Shown here: positions 32,791 to 42,444 of the stretch, piece by piece
How the letters are laid out: the number at the start of each line of letters is the position of its first letter
Position numbering within the stretch: the first letter of the stretch is position 1
DNA from: Myxococcales bacterium
Lineage (GTDB): Bacteria; Myxococcota_C; UBA6777
Direction: 5' to 3'
NCBI GenBank assembly: GCA_020632975.1
Contig: JACKEL010000002.1
Coordinates: 124,001-188,000, forward strand
Length of the DNA: 64,000 nt
Position numbers and translations under genes: made by a program
Notes under the pieces: model-generated
Seen by the model: only the letters and a program-made list of their open reading frames with translations
What the model was told of the DNA's origin: nothing
Databases searched by the model: none

Positions 32791-34990
32791 GATCCCTTCT
32801 TTCGCGGAGATCCCCCTGCGCGACAAGTCCCATGACATCGCCTCCACGGACACGTGGAAAGCGAGCGCAGAAGCCTCACGCGGTCAATCCTTTGAAGAGA
32901 TGGCTTGGGAAACCCCCGAAGGCATCCGCGTCCATCCGCTTTATACCTCCGCAGATGTCGCCTCCTTGGGCCATCTCGATAGCTTTCCTGGCCTTCCGCC
33001 TTTTGTGCGCGGTCCTTATGCGACGATGTACACCCAACGTCCTTGGACGATCCGCCAGTATGCAGGCTTTTCTACAGCCGAGGAAAGCAACGCCTTTTAC
33101 AGACGTAACCTTGCAGCAGGTCAAAAGGGCCTATCGATCGCCTTTGACCTCGCGACGCACCGTGGCTACGACTCTGATCATCCCCGCGTAACGGGCGATG
33201 TTGGTATGGCAGGAGTCGCGATCGACTCGATCTTGGACATGCGGATCCTCTTTGATGGTATCCCCCTCGATCAGATGAGCGTGTCCATGACCATGAATGG
33301 CGCGGTTTTGCCGATCATGGCGCTCTACATCGTCGCAGCAGAAGAACAAGGCGTTCCCGCACAACAACTCAGCGGTACCATCCAAAATGACATCCTCAAA
33401 GAGTTCATGGTCCGCAACACATACATCTATCCCCCAGCCCCATCCATGCGGATCATCGGGGATATCTTTGCTTATACATCAAGCCACATGCCGCGCTTTA
33501 ACAGCATCTCGATCTCTGGCTATCACATGCAAGAGGCGGGAGCGACTTGCGATCTAGAGCTTGGTTACACCTTGGCCGATGGCTTAGAGTACATCCGAAC
33601 GGGCCTTGCATCGGGACTTTCCATCGATGCCTTTGCACCACGCCTCTCGTTCTTTTGGGCCATTGGCATGAACTTCTACATGGAAGTCGCCAAACTCCGC
33701 GCAGCAAGGATGCTTTGGTCCTCCCTCGTCAAGTCTTTTGACCCCAAAGACACGCGTTCGATGTCCTTGCGCACGCACTGTCAGACCTCGGGTTGGTCGC
33801 TGACAGCGCAAGATCCTTTCAACAACGTGGTGCGCACATGCATCGAAGCGATGGCCGCCACCCATGGGCACACCCAATCCCTCCACACCAACTCGCTTGA
33901 TGAAGCACTGGCCCTGCCCACGGACTTTAGTGCGCGGATCGCTCGAAACACCCAGCTTTTCCTGCAACTGGAAAGCGGGATCTGCGACACCATCGACCCT
34001 TGGGGCGGTAGCTACTATGTGGAACGACTGACCCATGACCTCGCGCAACGCGCCATGGAACACATCCAAGAGATCGAATCGCTCGGTGGGATGGCCAAAG
34101 CCATCGCAACGGGCCTGCCCAAGATGCGGATCGAAGAGGCTGCCGCCAAGACCCAAGCCCGCATCGACAGCGGTCGACAAAGCATCGTTGGGATCAATCG
34201 CTATCCTCTTGAGAAAGAAGAAGATATCGACATCCTTCAAGTCGATAACTCCGCGGTCCGCGAAGCACAGATCCGACGGCTGCAAAAACTCCGCGCTGAA
34301 CGCGATCCCCAAAAGGTCGAAGGTACCCTCCAAACCCTCACCCAAGCGGCTGAAAGTGGCGAAGGCAACCTGCTCGCGCTCTCAATCGAAGCCGTGCGCG
34401 CTCATGCCACCGTGGGCGAGATCAGCGATGCGCTAGAAAAAGTCTTTGGGCGCCACCAAGCCCCGATCAAAGCGATATCGGGCGTTTACAGCGGTGAAGT
34501 CGGCAATCATGATCAATCCATCGAAGAAGTCCGCGAGATCGCCGATCAGTTCGCGGAAGCAGAAGGACGCCGCCCGCGTATCCTCATCGCCAAGATGGGA
34601 CAAGATGGACACGACCGCGGGCAAAAGGTCATCGCAACGGCCTTTGCGGATCTGGGCTTCGATGTGGACATCGGCCCCTTGTTCCAAACCCCCGAAGAAA
34701 GCGCGCGTCAAGCTGTAGAGAACGACGTACATGTCATTGGTGTCAGTAGTCTCGCTGCGGGCCACCTCACGCTTGTTCCCCAACTGCGCGATGCCCTCAA
34801 GTCGTACGACCGCGATGATATCTTGATCGTGATCGGCGGGGTCATACCACCCCAAGACTATGACACGCTCTATCAAGAAGGTGTGACCGCGATCTTTGGA
34901 CCTGGCACTGTGATTCCTATCGCTGCCAAAGAACTTCTACTGAAGCTCGCCAAACACCTCGGCTACACCCTCCCCGCACAAGGAGCTTGA
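32783..34990 (+). CDS. mutB: Methylmalonyl-CoA mutase large (catalytic) subunit
   Basis: The 735-residue adenosylcobalamin enzyme converts (R)-methylmalonyl-CoA to succinyl-CoA in propionate and odd-chain metabolism, or the reverse in propionate formation. The substrate barrel includes GPYATMYTQRPWTIRQYAGF, FDLATHRGYDSDHPRVTGDV and QNDILKEFMVRNTYIYPP. The C-terminal B12 domain has KMGQDGHDRGQKVIATAF, where the His is the lower axial cobalt ligand. All parts are complete. The chaperone GTPase gene meaB follows after 55 bp. Confidence 0.98.
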   Translation: MRKIPSFAEIPLRDKSHDIASTDTWKASAEASRGQSFEEMAWETPEGIRVHPLYTSADVASLGHLDSFPGLPPFVRGPYATMYTQRPWTIRQYAGFSTAEESNAFYRRNLAAGQKGLSIAFDLATHRGYDSDHPRVTGDVGMAGVAIDSILDMRILFDGIPLDQMSVSMTMNGAVLPIMALYIVAAEEQGVPAQQLSGTIQNDILKEFMVRNTYIYPPAPSMRIIGDIFAYTSSHMPRFNSISISGYHMQEAGATCDLELGYTLADGLEYIRTGLASGLSIDAFAPRLSFFWAIGMNFYMEVAKLRAARMLWSSLVKSFDPKDTRSMSLRTHCQTSGWSLTAQDPFNNVVRTCIEAMAATHGHTQSLHTNSLDEALALPTDFSARIARNTQLFLQLESGICDTIDPWGGSYYVERLTHDLAQRAMEHIQEIESLGGMAKAIATGLPKMRIEEAAAKTQARIDSGRQSIVGINRYPLEKEEDIDILQVDNSAVREAQIRRLQKLRAERDPQKVEGTLQTLTQAAESGEGNLLALSIEAVRAHATVGEISDALEKVFGRHQAPIKAISGVYSGEVGNHDQSIEEVREIADQFAEAEGRRPRILIAKMGQDGHDRGQKVIATAFADLGFDVDIGPLFQTPEESARQAVENDVHVIGVSSLAAGHLTLVPQLRDALKSYDRDDILIVIGGVIPPQDYDTLYQEGVTAIFGPGTVIPIAAKELLLKLAKHLGYTLPAQGA

Positions 34991-35045
34991 TGCGTCAAAA
35001 GACTCCTCGCGACCATCCAACCTCAAGCCAACCGTAGAGAAAAAC

Positions 35046-36041
35046 GTGAAGCGCTCTTTTTCCCTAGAACGTTATGTAGAAGGGATCCGCGCGGCGGATC
35101 GTGCGATCCTGGGCCGTGCCATCTCCTTGATCGAAAGCAACCGTGCAGATCATCGCCAACAAGCCCAAGAGCTGCTGCTCGCTTTGTTGCCAGAGACGGG
35201 GAAAGCCCATCGTATCGGGATTAGCGGTGTTCCTGGCGTTGGGAAAAGCACCTTTATCGAGGCTTTTGGTTCGATGCTGACCCAAGAACACAAAGTGGCA
35301 GTCCTTGCGATCGATCCATCGAGTAGCGTGAGCCGCGGTTCGATCTTGGGTGACAAGACGCGGATGCAAAAGTTGTCGATGGACCCACGTGCGTTTATTC
35401 GACCTTCCCCGAATAGCGGCTCATTTGGAGGTGTCACGCGCAAAACACGTGAGACCATCTTGCTTTGCGAAGCTGCGGGCTTTGACGTGGTGTTGGTGGA
35501 GACGGTGGGTGTGGGGCAATCAGAGACCATCGTGGCGGAGATGGTGGATAGCTACTTGGTGTTGATGTTGGCAGGTGCAGGCGATGAACTCCAAGGCATC
35601 AAACGCGGTATCTTGGAGATCGCCGACATCTTGGCGATCAACAAAGCTGATGGAAACAACACCCTCCCCGCAGAACGCGCCCGCCGCGAGTATACAAGCG
35701 CCCTGCGACTGATGCGTCCAACCTCCCCTTCATGGCGTCCGCAAGTGACCACCTGCTCTGGCCTCGAAGGTGCGGGGCTTTCTGAACTATGGAAGCTTTT
35801 GCAAAAACACCGCACCACCCTCGAAGAAGCGGGAGAACTCGCCACCAAACGCAGCCAACAACAGCTTCGTTGGATGTGGCAGATGGTGGAAGATCAACTC
35901 TTACACGAACTTCACCACCACCCCACAGTCAAACAGCTCCTTCCCACACTGCAACAAGGCATCCTCACCCAAACCCTGACCCCGACCCTCGCAGCAGAAA
36001 AAATCTTTCAAGCTTTTCATACGAAAGCCATCGACTCCTAA
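35046..36041 (+). CDS. meaB: Methylmalonyl-CoA mutase-associated GTPase MeaB
   Basis: The 331-residue G3E-family GTPase (ArgK/MeaB) protects and reloads methylmalonyl-CoA mutase with intact cofactor. It shows the P-loop GISGVPGVGKSTFIEAF, the switch segment AIDPSSSVSRGSILGDKTRM, Walker B VVLVETVGVGQSE and the base-recognition motif NKAD. The C-terminal dimerisation arm is present. The start is a GTG with only a weak upstream AGAG. It completes the mutA-mutB-meaB operon, which is the usual context. Confidence 0.95.
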   Translation: MKRSFSLERYVEGIRAADRAILGRAISLIESNRADHRQQAQELLLALLPETGKAHRIGISGVPGVGKSTFIEAFGSMLTQEHKVAVLAIDPSSSVSRGSILGDKTRMQKLSMDPRAFIRPSPNSGSFGGVTRKTRETILLCEAAGFDVVLVETVGVGQSETIVAEMVDSYLVLMLAGAGDELQGIKRGILEIADILAINKADGNNTLPAERARREYTSALRLMRPTSPSWRPQVTTCSGLEGAGLSELWKLLQKHRTTLEEAGELATKRSQQQLRWMWQMVEDQLLHELHHHPTVKQLLPTLQQGILTQTLTPTLAAEKIFQAFHTKAIDS

Positions 36042-36483
36042 GATCTCTTCTGAGCCTTCTCTGCTTGGGCTAGCGCCCTCACCATCTTCCCCAATTTTGC
36101 GCGTGGATGGAGCTTATTCTCGACTTTTTGGAGCCGATATTTTTCAACGTAGAGCACGCGATATCTTTGCGGGTCCCTCATGGGCAATGGGCCTCAACCC
36201 CGTGCCCTGCAAGCCTCATCAAGAAAACCTTTGTTTTCAGGAAGATCACAAAAAGTCCGTTGAATTTGGCCTCAACCTGTCATCATCACAAACGCTGATG
36301 GTGTCATCCTAAGTGAAAGAAGAGACGCACGACGATTGTTGTGGAACAACCTGTGGACGAGAACTTGGACAGCCTCTGCGTATCCATGCCTGAACAGCAC
36401 TTTTTGAAGCACGACATCCACACATCTCGCAAGCAAGGCCCAAAAACAGCCCACCAGCCAACAGATCTCCCGTGCGCTCAAAC
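36042..36483. other. Gene-free gap before caspase-like gene
   Basis: This 442-bp gap separates the mutase operon from the caspase-like gene. I see no gene or strong repeat in it; a short GGGC-TAGC-GCCC hairpin lies just after meaB. It should contain the promoter of the downstream gene, but no clear -35/-10 pair stands out. Confidence 0.4.
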
Positions 36484-38112
36484 ATGTTGGATTCAGACAA
36501 GATGATGCTTCGAAAAGAACACCTCATCGCTCTTTGGGCGAAAATCCCTTGCATGATAAGCATCTGCCTGTGGCTAGGATGGGCGGCGCCCTCCTACGCA
36601 CGAGATATACGTGTCGCTTTGTTGGTGGGTAACCAACACGGTTGGAAAGAAGATCCATTGTTGCGATACGCACTGCGCGGTGACCTGCATCCCCTCGCAA
36701 CAAAGCTCCGTCGCTTGGGCTTTTTGGTGCATACCTTACAAAACCAAGATGCGCGTGCTTTTAGACAAGCAATGCAACGCATCCAACAACGCGTACAAAA
36801 AGCCCCAAAGATCACGACATTTCTCTTTTATTACACAGGACACGCTGACAAAGAGCGTTTCCATACGGGTCCCAAGACCCAACAAGATGTCACCTACAAA
36901 GAGTTCGCTCACTTTTTACAGAAACTACCGATACAACGACGCTTTGCGATCCTAGACGCGTGTTTTAGCGGCGAGATCATCCGACAGTTTGGCAGCATGG
37001 AGCAGTTTCAAGATCTCGTGCGCAAAGGTGTCCGCCGCCTTCAGCCGCTCGATCTGAGCCAAAACTTCCCCAACCAAGGCGATGAACGCGGCCTACAGAT
37101 CATTAGCTCAAGTTTGAATAGTGCTTGGGAATCCCAAAAATACAAAGCCTCGATCTTTACGCATCATCTGCTACGAGGCTTGCAAGGCCCCGCAGATCGG
37201 GATCGAGATGGAAAGATCTCGATCGAAGAACTCTTTGCTTACACAAGCCAAGAGATGGCACGCGAGACACGACAAAAGCCCTATCTTTTCGGGGTTTACC
37301 AACGAGCCAATACCTACGCGATTGCTCCTGCTTATGGAGCGCGTTTGTGGATTGGGCCGAAAGTGCGAGGAAACTTGCAAGTCTCCGTGGCCAACTTTTT
37401 GTGGATACGAAAGAAGCGCTCTTCGCAAGCCCTGCGGCTTGCGGTGGTTCCAGGCGAGGCGATCGTGGATCTCCAACACCAAGGTCGTTGTTGGCGGCAA
37501 AGATTACAGTTTCCAAAAGGCCAAGAGTCCCGACTCAACGGGACTTGGAATGCCATTCAATGTCAGCATGTCCAAACCCAACGCAAAGGCCAACTCGCGT
37601 TGCCTTTGGAGGCTTTGCACCCTGTCCCCCCTGAAGAAAGCCACCAACTTGAGATCCATGGTGGTTTGAAACAAAGCTTTCTTTTGGGAGGGGCCTTGAT
37701 GAGCGGGGCCTTGCTAGGTTGGAGACATCGTTACTTTGGCTTGCGCTTGGGTTTGTGGGGAACACAGCTCCCCTACCAAGAACAGAGCTACACACAGCTC
37801 TTGGTCCAGCTTCAAGGCGAAGTGGGTTATCGAAAAAGCTTCTCTTTCGTCGATCTCTTCGTTGGATTGGGCCTTGGTTACGGTGTTTTGCTACAAGACG
37901 TCAACATACAACTCAAGACAGGAAGCCTCTTTCGATATGGTGGCCTGTTTCAGATGGACCTCTGGTTTCATGAACGCGTCGCATTTTCGAGCCACCTCCA
38001 CGCTGGATTTGAAGTCGCCCAACTCGGATTTTCTTGGCGACATCAGTTTGCTTGGCAAGCCCTCTTTGGACTTTGTGTTCGGTTGGATCTCCCGCTTCGA
38101 CCGAGCATCTAG
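36484..38112 (+). CDS. Exported caspase-like (C14) protein with barrel-like C-terminus
   Basis: The 542-residue protein begins with a signal peptide (hydrophobic CMISICLWLGWAAPSYA, then RDIRVALLVG). The next ~270 residues match the caspase/metacaspase fold: strand RVALLVGNQ, catalytic His in FLFYYTGHAD and catalytic Cys in FAILDACFSGE. A calcium-loop-like DRDRDGKISIEELFAY follows. The last ~150 residues alternate short amphipathic strands, as in an outer-membrane beta-barrel or beta-sandwich. Both catalytic residues are present, so peptidase activity is possible outside the cytoplasm. Start codons at 36472 (GTG), 36484 and 36502/36505 (ATG) are all possible; none has a strong ribosome site. 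It heads a run of exported proteins. Confidence 0.82.
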   Translation: MLDSDKMMLRKEHLIALWAKIPCMISICLWLGWAAPSYARDIRVALLVGNQHGWKEDPLLRYALRGDLHPLATKLRRLGFLVHTLQNQDARAFRQAMQRIQQRVQKAPKITTFLFYYTGHADKERFHTGPKTQQDVTYKEFAHFLQKLPIQRRFAILDACFSGEIIRQFGSMEQFQDLVRKGVRRLQPLDLSQNFPNQGDERGLQIISSSLNSAWESQKYKASIFTHHLLRGLQGPADRDRDGKISIEELFAYTSQEMARETRQKPYLFGVYQRANTYAIAPAYGARLWIGPKVRGNLQVSVANFLWIRKKRSSQALRLAVVPGEAIVDLQHQGRCWRQRLQFPKGQESRLNGTWNAIQCQHVQTQRKGQLALPLEALHPVPPEESHQLEIHGGLKQSFLLGGALMSGALLGWRHRYFGLRLGLWGTQLPYQEQSYTQLLVQLQGEVGYRKSFSFVDLFVGLGLGYGVLLQDVNIQLKTGSLFRYGGLFQMDLWFHERVAFSSHLHAGFEVAQLGFSWRHQFAWQALFGLCVRLDLPLRPSI

Positions 38113-38205
38113 CGAGCCGCCAAAAAGATAAGGCCCTCAACACATCGCTATCGATATCGCCCAAAAGAACGGACAAAACGCGCGTAACGTCGGTTCTTTT
38201 CAACA

Positions 38206-38235
38206 GTGGTGGTGCATGTGCACACATACCACCAC
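38206..38235. promoter_or_regulatory. Inverted repeat before Cys-rich WD40 gene
   Basis: GTGGTGGT (38206-38213) and ACCACCAC (38228-38235) form a perfect 8-bp inverted repeat around a TGCA-rich 14-base spacer. It lies about 125 bp before the next start codon and 95 bp after the previous stop, so it may act as a transcript end or a regulatory site. Confidence 0.4.
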
Positions 38236-38357
38236 AAGAGATCTCCCAAACGCCCATCAATCCGAGACATCCGCATCCACCGAAAGAGCGAGGACTCTTT
38301 TATGGATGTTCAAAGCTCCAAGAATTTGTATGATCATTTTCTCAAAAGGATGGATTC

Positions 38358-40739
38358 ATGAAAACAATGCCCCCTCCCAAGCCTCGTAAGGCTATCCCGC
38401 GAAGTCTTTTGTTGTGTTTTATTCTGATCTTACTACCTCTCTCACTCTACAACGCGGCTTGTGGCCTCCATGGTTACGAGTGTAGAGAAAAGAATGACTG
38501 TGCTTCTTCGCAGATCTGCACGATGGGTTGGTGCCAAGCCGCCCATCAGCCCGTCTGTTCAAGCGATGGGCACTGCCCCAAAGGTTTGTACTGCGACAGC
38601 GGCGCCTGCAAACCCAAGCCAAATGGCTGCATGACAAACAACGACTGCGCAAACAACTACATCTGCACAGGAGGCATTTGCAAAGAAGTGCCCCCCACAG
38701 GCTGCCACAAAGACACAGATTGCGCCGCAAACTTTCAATGCAAACAAGGTGTCTGCAAACCAACGACGCCAACGACATGCACACGAGATACAGACTGCAC
38801 AGGCGGGAAGATCTGCGACAAAAACGTATGCATCGAACCCGTCTGCCAAGGTGCTTGCAAGGAATGCACGCCCTCCATCTCAGAAGGTACAGTCAATTAT
38901 TTTGTGAGAGCCAATACAACCACGCACTTGTTTTTCCGCAATGCAAACAAAGAACTTGTCGAGATCACAGGCCGAATTATTCGTGTGCGTGAGCTAGAAA
39001 AAAACCGATGGCTCGCATGGCACCACAGCAACCTTACGTCCCCAGAACATGCATCGTTGTCCCCAAATGGCCAGTGGTTGGCGCTTTCGGACGAAAAAAA
39101 TACAGAGCTTTGGGAGCTAGGAAAAGGACTCAAAGCAACCTACCAAACCAGCGTCCAAGCCCTCCACACAGGAGACGACAGCTTGCTGATGATCTGGAAA
39201 AAAGATGCGACGTGGTACAAACACGCGGACCAAACGATCGCACGCAAGCAATCGCTCGATGTGCCGAGAGCTGACGAACTGTTTTACAATGTTGCGATCT
39301 CTCCCAATGGGAAAGAAGCATTTTACATCTACCCCAACGAAAACGTGATCCCCCCCCTGCTCATCGATATCGAAGCAGGCACCAAAAAGAAGTTTCTCCA
39401 ACAACTCCCAAGCACATCATCAAAACTGCGCCCTCGTTACAGTCCAGACGGAACTTTTGTGGTGGACGCGGACAACTTCTTGGTTCAGTACTGGGATCTT
39501 CAACAAGGCACATGGAAAAGAATCTTAAGGAACCGAACATCCGATGTGCCTCACAAATCATTCTATTACGCTATCCACCCCAGTCTGCATAAGATCGCGT
39601 TGTACAAAGGACTCACTGAACTTGCTTGGTTGGATCTCGACACAGAACAAGAAGAAGTTCTCATGCCGATGCCTGCGGAATATCCGAACTCTCCTATCGC
39701 AATCGCAAGCGACGGAAGAAACCTCGCGACGGTCTTCTCCATGGATCGAGGCGGCGATATCGCCAAAAAAAGCGATATCTTCGTGTTCGATCTCATAACC
39801 AAAATGCCTTCGATCAAACCTAGCTCTCATAGCAACGGCAGAGACAGCGACATCGCTTTCTCCACAACCAATGGACAAAGGTTCGTAAGAATCACCAGAG
39901 ATGGCGTGCTCATCACAAGAGACATCGCAGATGGAAGCATCCAAGATCTCCGTCTCTTGGCAAAAGCCGACGACGATTATGAGAAGACCCTCCACTTCTT
40001 CTCTCCCGATGCAAAGTACATCTTGCGCTACTCATTCCATCGTCGCGAAAAGATGAGCCTTTGGGATCGCGAAACTCTCCAACAAAAGCGGACCATGCTT
40101 GAGACAGACGAGAACATTGTTGAGATCAGACACGCCTTTTCTCTGAATAGTCGTTACCTCGTCTATAGTTATGGTTTGACCTCGGCATCTCTACGCTTTT
40201 GGGATCTCGCGACGATGCAAGAAACCGCCATCGATATCCAAGGATTGGGTCTCCCCTACAATCTTGTCCGTAAATGGGCGGTAAGCAACGATGGTCGGCT
40301 TGTTACAGGGGTGGGTGGTGATGGGTATCTATATTCTTGGAAACTTGGGCAAGGAAACCCCCAGTTCATCGGCAAGACAAACGTCGGTATCCAAGAGGCT
40401 TTGGCCTTCTCTCCTGATGGCAAAGTCCTCGCGATGGCCAACAGTAGCATTTCCCTCTATGACACAACCACTTGGCAGCTCCTGAAAAAGCTGACCCCCA
40501 ACAACACACCAAGTCACACCCTTCGTTTTTCTCCCTCTGGAGGATACCTCATCGCCAGCGGCATGATCACGTATCTATGGGAAACCAAAACGTGGCAACA
40601 CGTAAGCAACTACGACAATGGGATTCCAGCCAAATGGATGGAAACCACAGGACAACACTTCCCGCAGTTTAGCGCTGATGGAACGCGTCTCCTCTACCTC
40701 TCAGGCGATCATGTCCACGTCTGGAGTTGTCCGAAGTGA
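38358..40739 (+). CDS. Exported Cys-rich protein with WD40-like propeller
   Basis: The 793-residue protein has a basic N-terminus, a hydrophobic signal (LLLCFILILLPLSLYNAAC) and then about 130 residues with five Cys-rich units of the type D-C-x(5-7)-C-x(4-5)-C (for example NNDCANNYICTGGICKE). Such units occur in surface proteins of myxobacteria-like bacteria. The other ~600 residues are beta-rich repeats like WD40/TolB blades (FSPDGKVLAMANSSISLYD). The Cys at the signal end could be lipidated, although the position before it is not canonical. AAGGA lies 7 bases before the ATG. The last bases are part of a triple 22-bp repeat. It probably binds proteins or polymers at the surface; no enzyme motif is seen. 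Confidence 0.82.
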   Translation: MKTMPPPKPRKAIPRSLLLCFILILLPLSLYNAACGLHGYECREKNDCASSQICTMGWCQAAHQPVCSSDGHCPKGLYCDSGACKPKPNGCMTNNDCANNYICTGGICKEVPPTGCHKDTDCAANFQCKQGVCKPTTPTTCTRDTDCTGGKICDKNVCIEPVCQGACKECTPSISEGTVNYFVRANTTTHLFFRNANKELVEITGRIIRVRELEKNRWLAWHHSNLTSPEHASLSPNGQWLALSDEKNTELWELGKGLKATYQTSVQALHTGDDSLLMIWKKDATWYKHADQTIARKQSLDVPRADELFYNVAISPNGKEAFYIYPNENVIPPLLIDIEAGTKKKFLQQLPSTSSKLRPRYSPDGTFVVDADNFLVQYWDLQQGTWKRILRNRTSDVPHKSFYYAIHPSLHKIALYKGLTELAWLDLDTEQEEVLMPMPAEYPNSPIAIASDGRNLATVFSMDRGGDIAKKSDIFVFDLITKMPSIKPSSHSNGRDSDIAFSTTNGQRFVRITRDGVLITRDIADGSIQDLRLLAKADDDYEKTLHFFSPDAKYILRYSFHRREKMSLWDRETLQQKRTMLETDENIVEIRHAFSLNSRYLVYSYGLTSASLRFWDLATMQETAIDIQGLGLPYNLVRKWAVSNDGRLVTGVGGDGYLYSWKLGQGNPQFIGKTNVGIQEALAFSPDGKVLAMANSSISLYDTTTWQLLKKLTPNNTPSHTLRFSPSGGYLIASGMITYLWETKTWQHVSNYDNGIPAKWMETTGQHFPQFSADGTRLLYLSGDHVHVWSCPK

Positions 40740-40784
40740 TGTCTGGAGTTGTCCGAAGTGATGGCAGGAGTTGTCCGAAGTGAT
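40719..40784. repeat. Three tandem 22-bp repeats over a stop codon
   Basis: Units at 40719-40740 and 40741-40762 are identical and begin GTCTGGAGTTGTCCGAAGTG; the third (40763-40784) differs at positions 2-4. The first unit encodes the last residues and TGA stop of the WD40 gene. Because 22 is not a multiple of three, the extra copies lie outside the gene. They fill the space between two convergent genes. Confidence 0.85.
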
Positions 40785-40813
40785 GGCTCGATCGTAGCAA
40801 AGTCTTGTGGGCT

Positions 40814-42325
40814 CTAGGGACAACCCCACAAACGCACGTTTTTGTCTCCCGCCCCCGTCGCGATGTACTTTCCATCTGGACTAAAGGCCACCCCATACAC
40901 CGCCCCAAAGTGCATGGTGAGGGTATGGACAAGTTTGCCTGTCGCGACTTCCCACAGCTTCGCACTGCGGTCTTCCCAACCCGATATCAGGTACTTTCCA
41001 TCTGGACTAAAGTCGATGCTATGCACGGTGTAAGCAAAAGTCCCATGGAAGACGATGGTACGAAGCAAAGCAGCCGTCGTTGCATCCCAAATCAGGATGG
41101 TGCCTGCGTCGGTCCCCACAGCAACGTGCTTTCCTTGTTTATCAAAAGCGAGGCTTTCGATGTTGTCTTGTGCGCCTGCCAGACTGCGAACTTCCTGCCA
41201 AGTGGTTGTATCGATTAGCTTGACGCTTTTGTCCGCAAAGCTCACAGCAAGGAGCTTTCCATCTGGGCTAAAGTCCATCTTGCCGACTTCTGGGGTAAAA
41301 GAGAGATTTTGTAGCAGCTTGTAGGTCACGGAATCCCATATCCGGATGCTTTTGTCTTTCGAGCTGGAGGCGATGAGCGTGCCTGCTGGATTGAACAAAG
41401 CATCCGACAGATTGGCGGTATGACCGTAGATCTCGCGTATCCGCTTTTGTTGCTGGAGGCTGTAAACCTTGATAGATCGGGCTTCTCCAGAAACCAAAAA
41501 CTGATCAGCATCTTTGTGGACACTGACATTGTGAGGATCGCGAACACCATCTGTAGAAGGGTAAATCCCTGAAGCGTGCTCGTAAAAGTGTTTGCGCCCT
41601 GCGACATCCCACACTTGCAACCCTGCACTGCTGCACGCGGAATACAAATAGCGGCTGTTTGGGCCAAACCGCACAGCCTCTACCCCACCCGCATGACGAC
41701 CTGAGAAGGTCGCAATCAAAGTCGAGAAAAGGCAGGTGCACTGGCTGTTGACGCAAGCAGCTTTGGTGGCAGCACAAGCCTTACCACAACCTCCGCAGTG
41801 TTCGGGTGTAGCTTTGGTATCGACACACAAGCTACCGCACAAAGTGGTCCCCGTGGGGCATTTGCACGTCGTTCCCGAACAAATCGCGCCCCCCTGACAG
41901 GCTTCTTCGCAGACGCCCTCTGTGACAGGCTCATCTTCCACGACAGATGGTTCGGGGATGGGCTCAGGCTCTGTGGGTGTGGTTTCTGTGCTCACCTCTT
42001 CAGGAGAGGATTCGGGTGTAGGTTCTGGCTCGGGTCCTGCTTCTGGGGTCTTTTCTGCTTGCGGCTCAGAAGAGACGGACTCTTCGGGAGCAGGGCGCTC
42101 TTCAGGTGCTGCGCCATCGGCATCCGAAACCACCTGTTCGCTGGGTGCAGAGAGACAATAGCAGCTTCCATACACCCCGTCAGCCGAGCAAGTACGCGTG
42201 CCATAACGACCGTCAGGACAAGGACAAGCCCCTTGGGTGTTGGGAGAACAGCGATTTTCGACTTGGCATTGGAAGAGGAAGCTACAAGACAGGACGATTA
42301 AAAGACAAAGAAAGATTTGTCGCAT
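40814..42325 (-). CDS. Lipoprotein-like WD40 protein with Cys-rich stalk
   Basis: The 503-residue protein starts with a signal sequence (MRQIFLCLLIVLSCSFLF) followed by QC, a plausible lipidation Cys. It then has a Cys-rich segment, a ~75-residue Glu/Pro/Ser-rich spacer, and a second Cys-rich unit of myxobacterial type (CPTGTTLCGSLCVDT, HCGGCGKAC). The last ~310 residues form a seven-blade WD40 propeller (repeats with FSPDGKYLISGWEDRSAKLW). GAGG lies 6 bases before the ATG at 42325, which excludes a longer reading. It converges on the other Cys-rich WD40 gene, and the two share the plan of Cys-rich stalk plus propeller. A surface adhesion or scaffold role is likely; this is inference. Confidence 0.85.
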   Translation of the reverse strand: MRQIFLCLLIVLSCSFLFQCQVENRCSPNTQGACPCPDGRYGTRTCSADGVYGSCYCLSAPSEQVVSDADGAAPEERPAPEESVSSEPQAEKTPEAGPEPEPTPESSPEEVSTETTPTEPEPIPEPSVVEDEPVTEGVCEEACQGGAICSGTTCKCPTGTTLCGSLCVDTKATPEHCGGCGKACAATKAACVNSQCTCLFSTLIATFSGRHAGGVEAVRFGPNSRYLYSACSSAGLQVWDVAGRKHFYEHASGIYPSTDGVRDPHNVSVHKDADQFLVSGEARSIKVYSLQQQKRIREIYGHTANLSDALFNPAGTLIASSSKDKSIRIWDSVTYKLLQNLSFTPEVGKMDFSPDGKLLAVSFADKSVKLIDTTTWQEVRSLAGAQDNIESLAFDKQGKHVAVGTDAGTILIWDATTAALLRTIVFHGTFAYTVHSIDFSPDGKYLISGWEDRSAKLWEVATGKLVHTLTMHFGAVYGVAFSPDGKYIATGAGDKNVRLWGCP

Positions 42326-42444
42326 CAACGACCTCAAACGTCCGATAGATAGGGAGGGAAGGCTTCGTAGGAAAAGGAGTGGCATCAAGAAGATGAGTTC
42401 CACAAGGGATGGGGCGTGTTTGTTTTACCCCATCCCTTGAGAGG

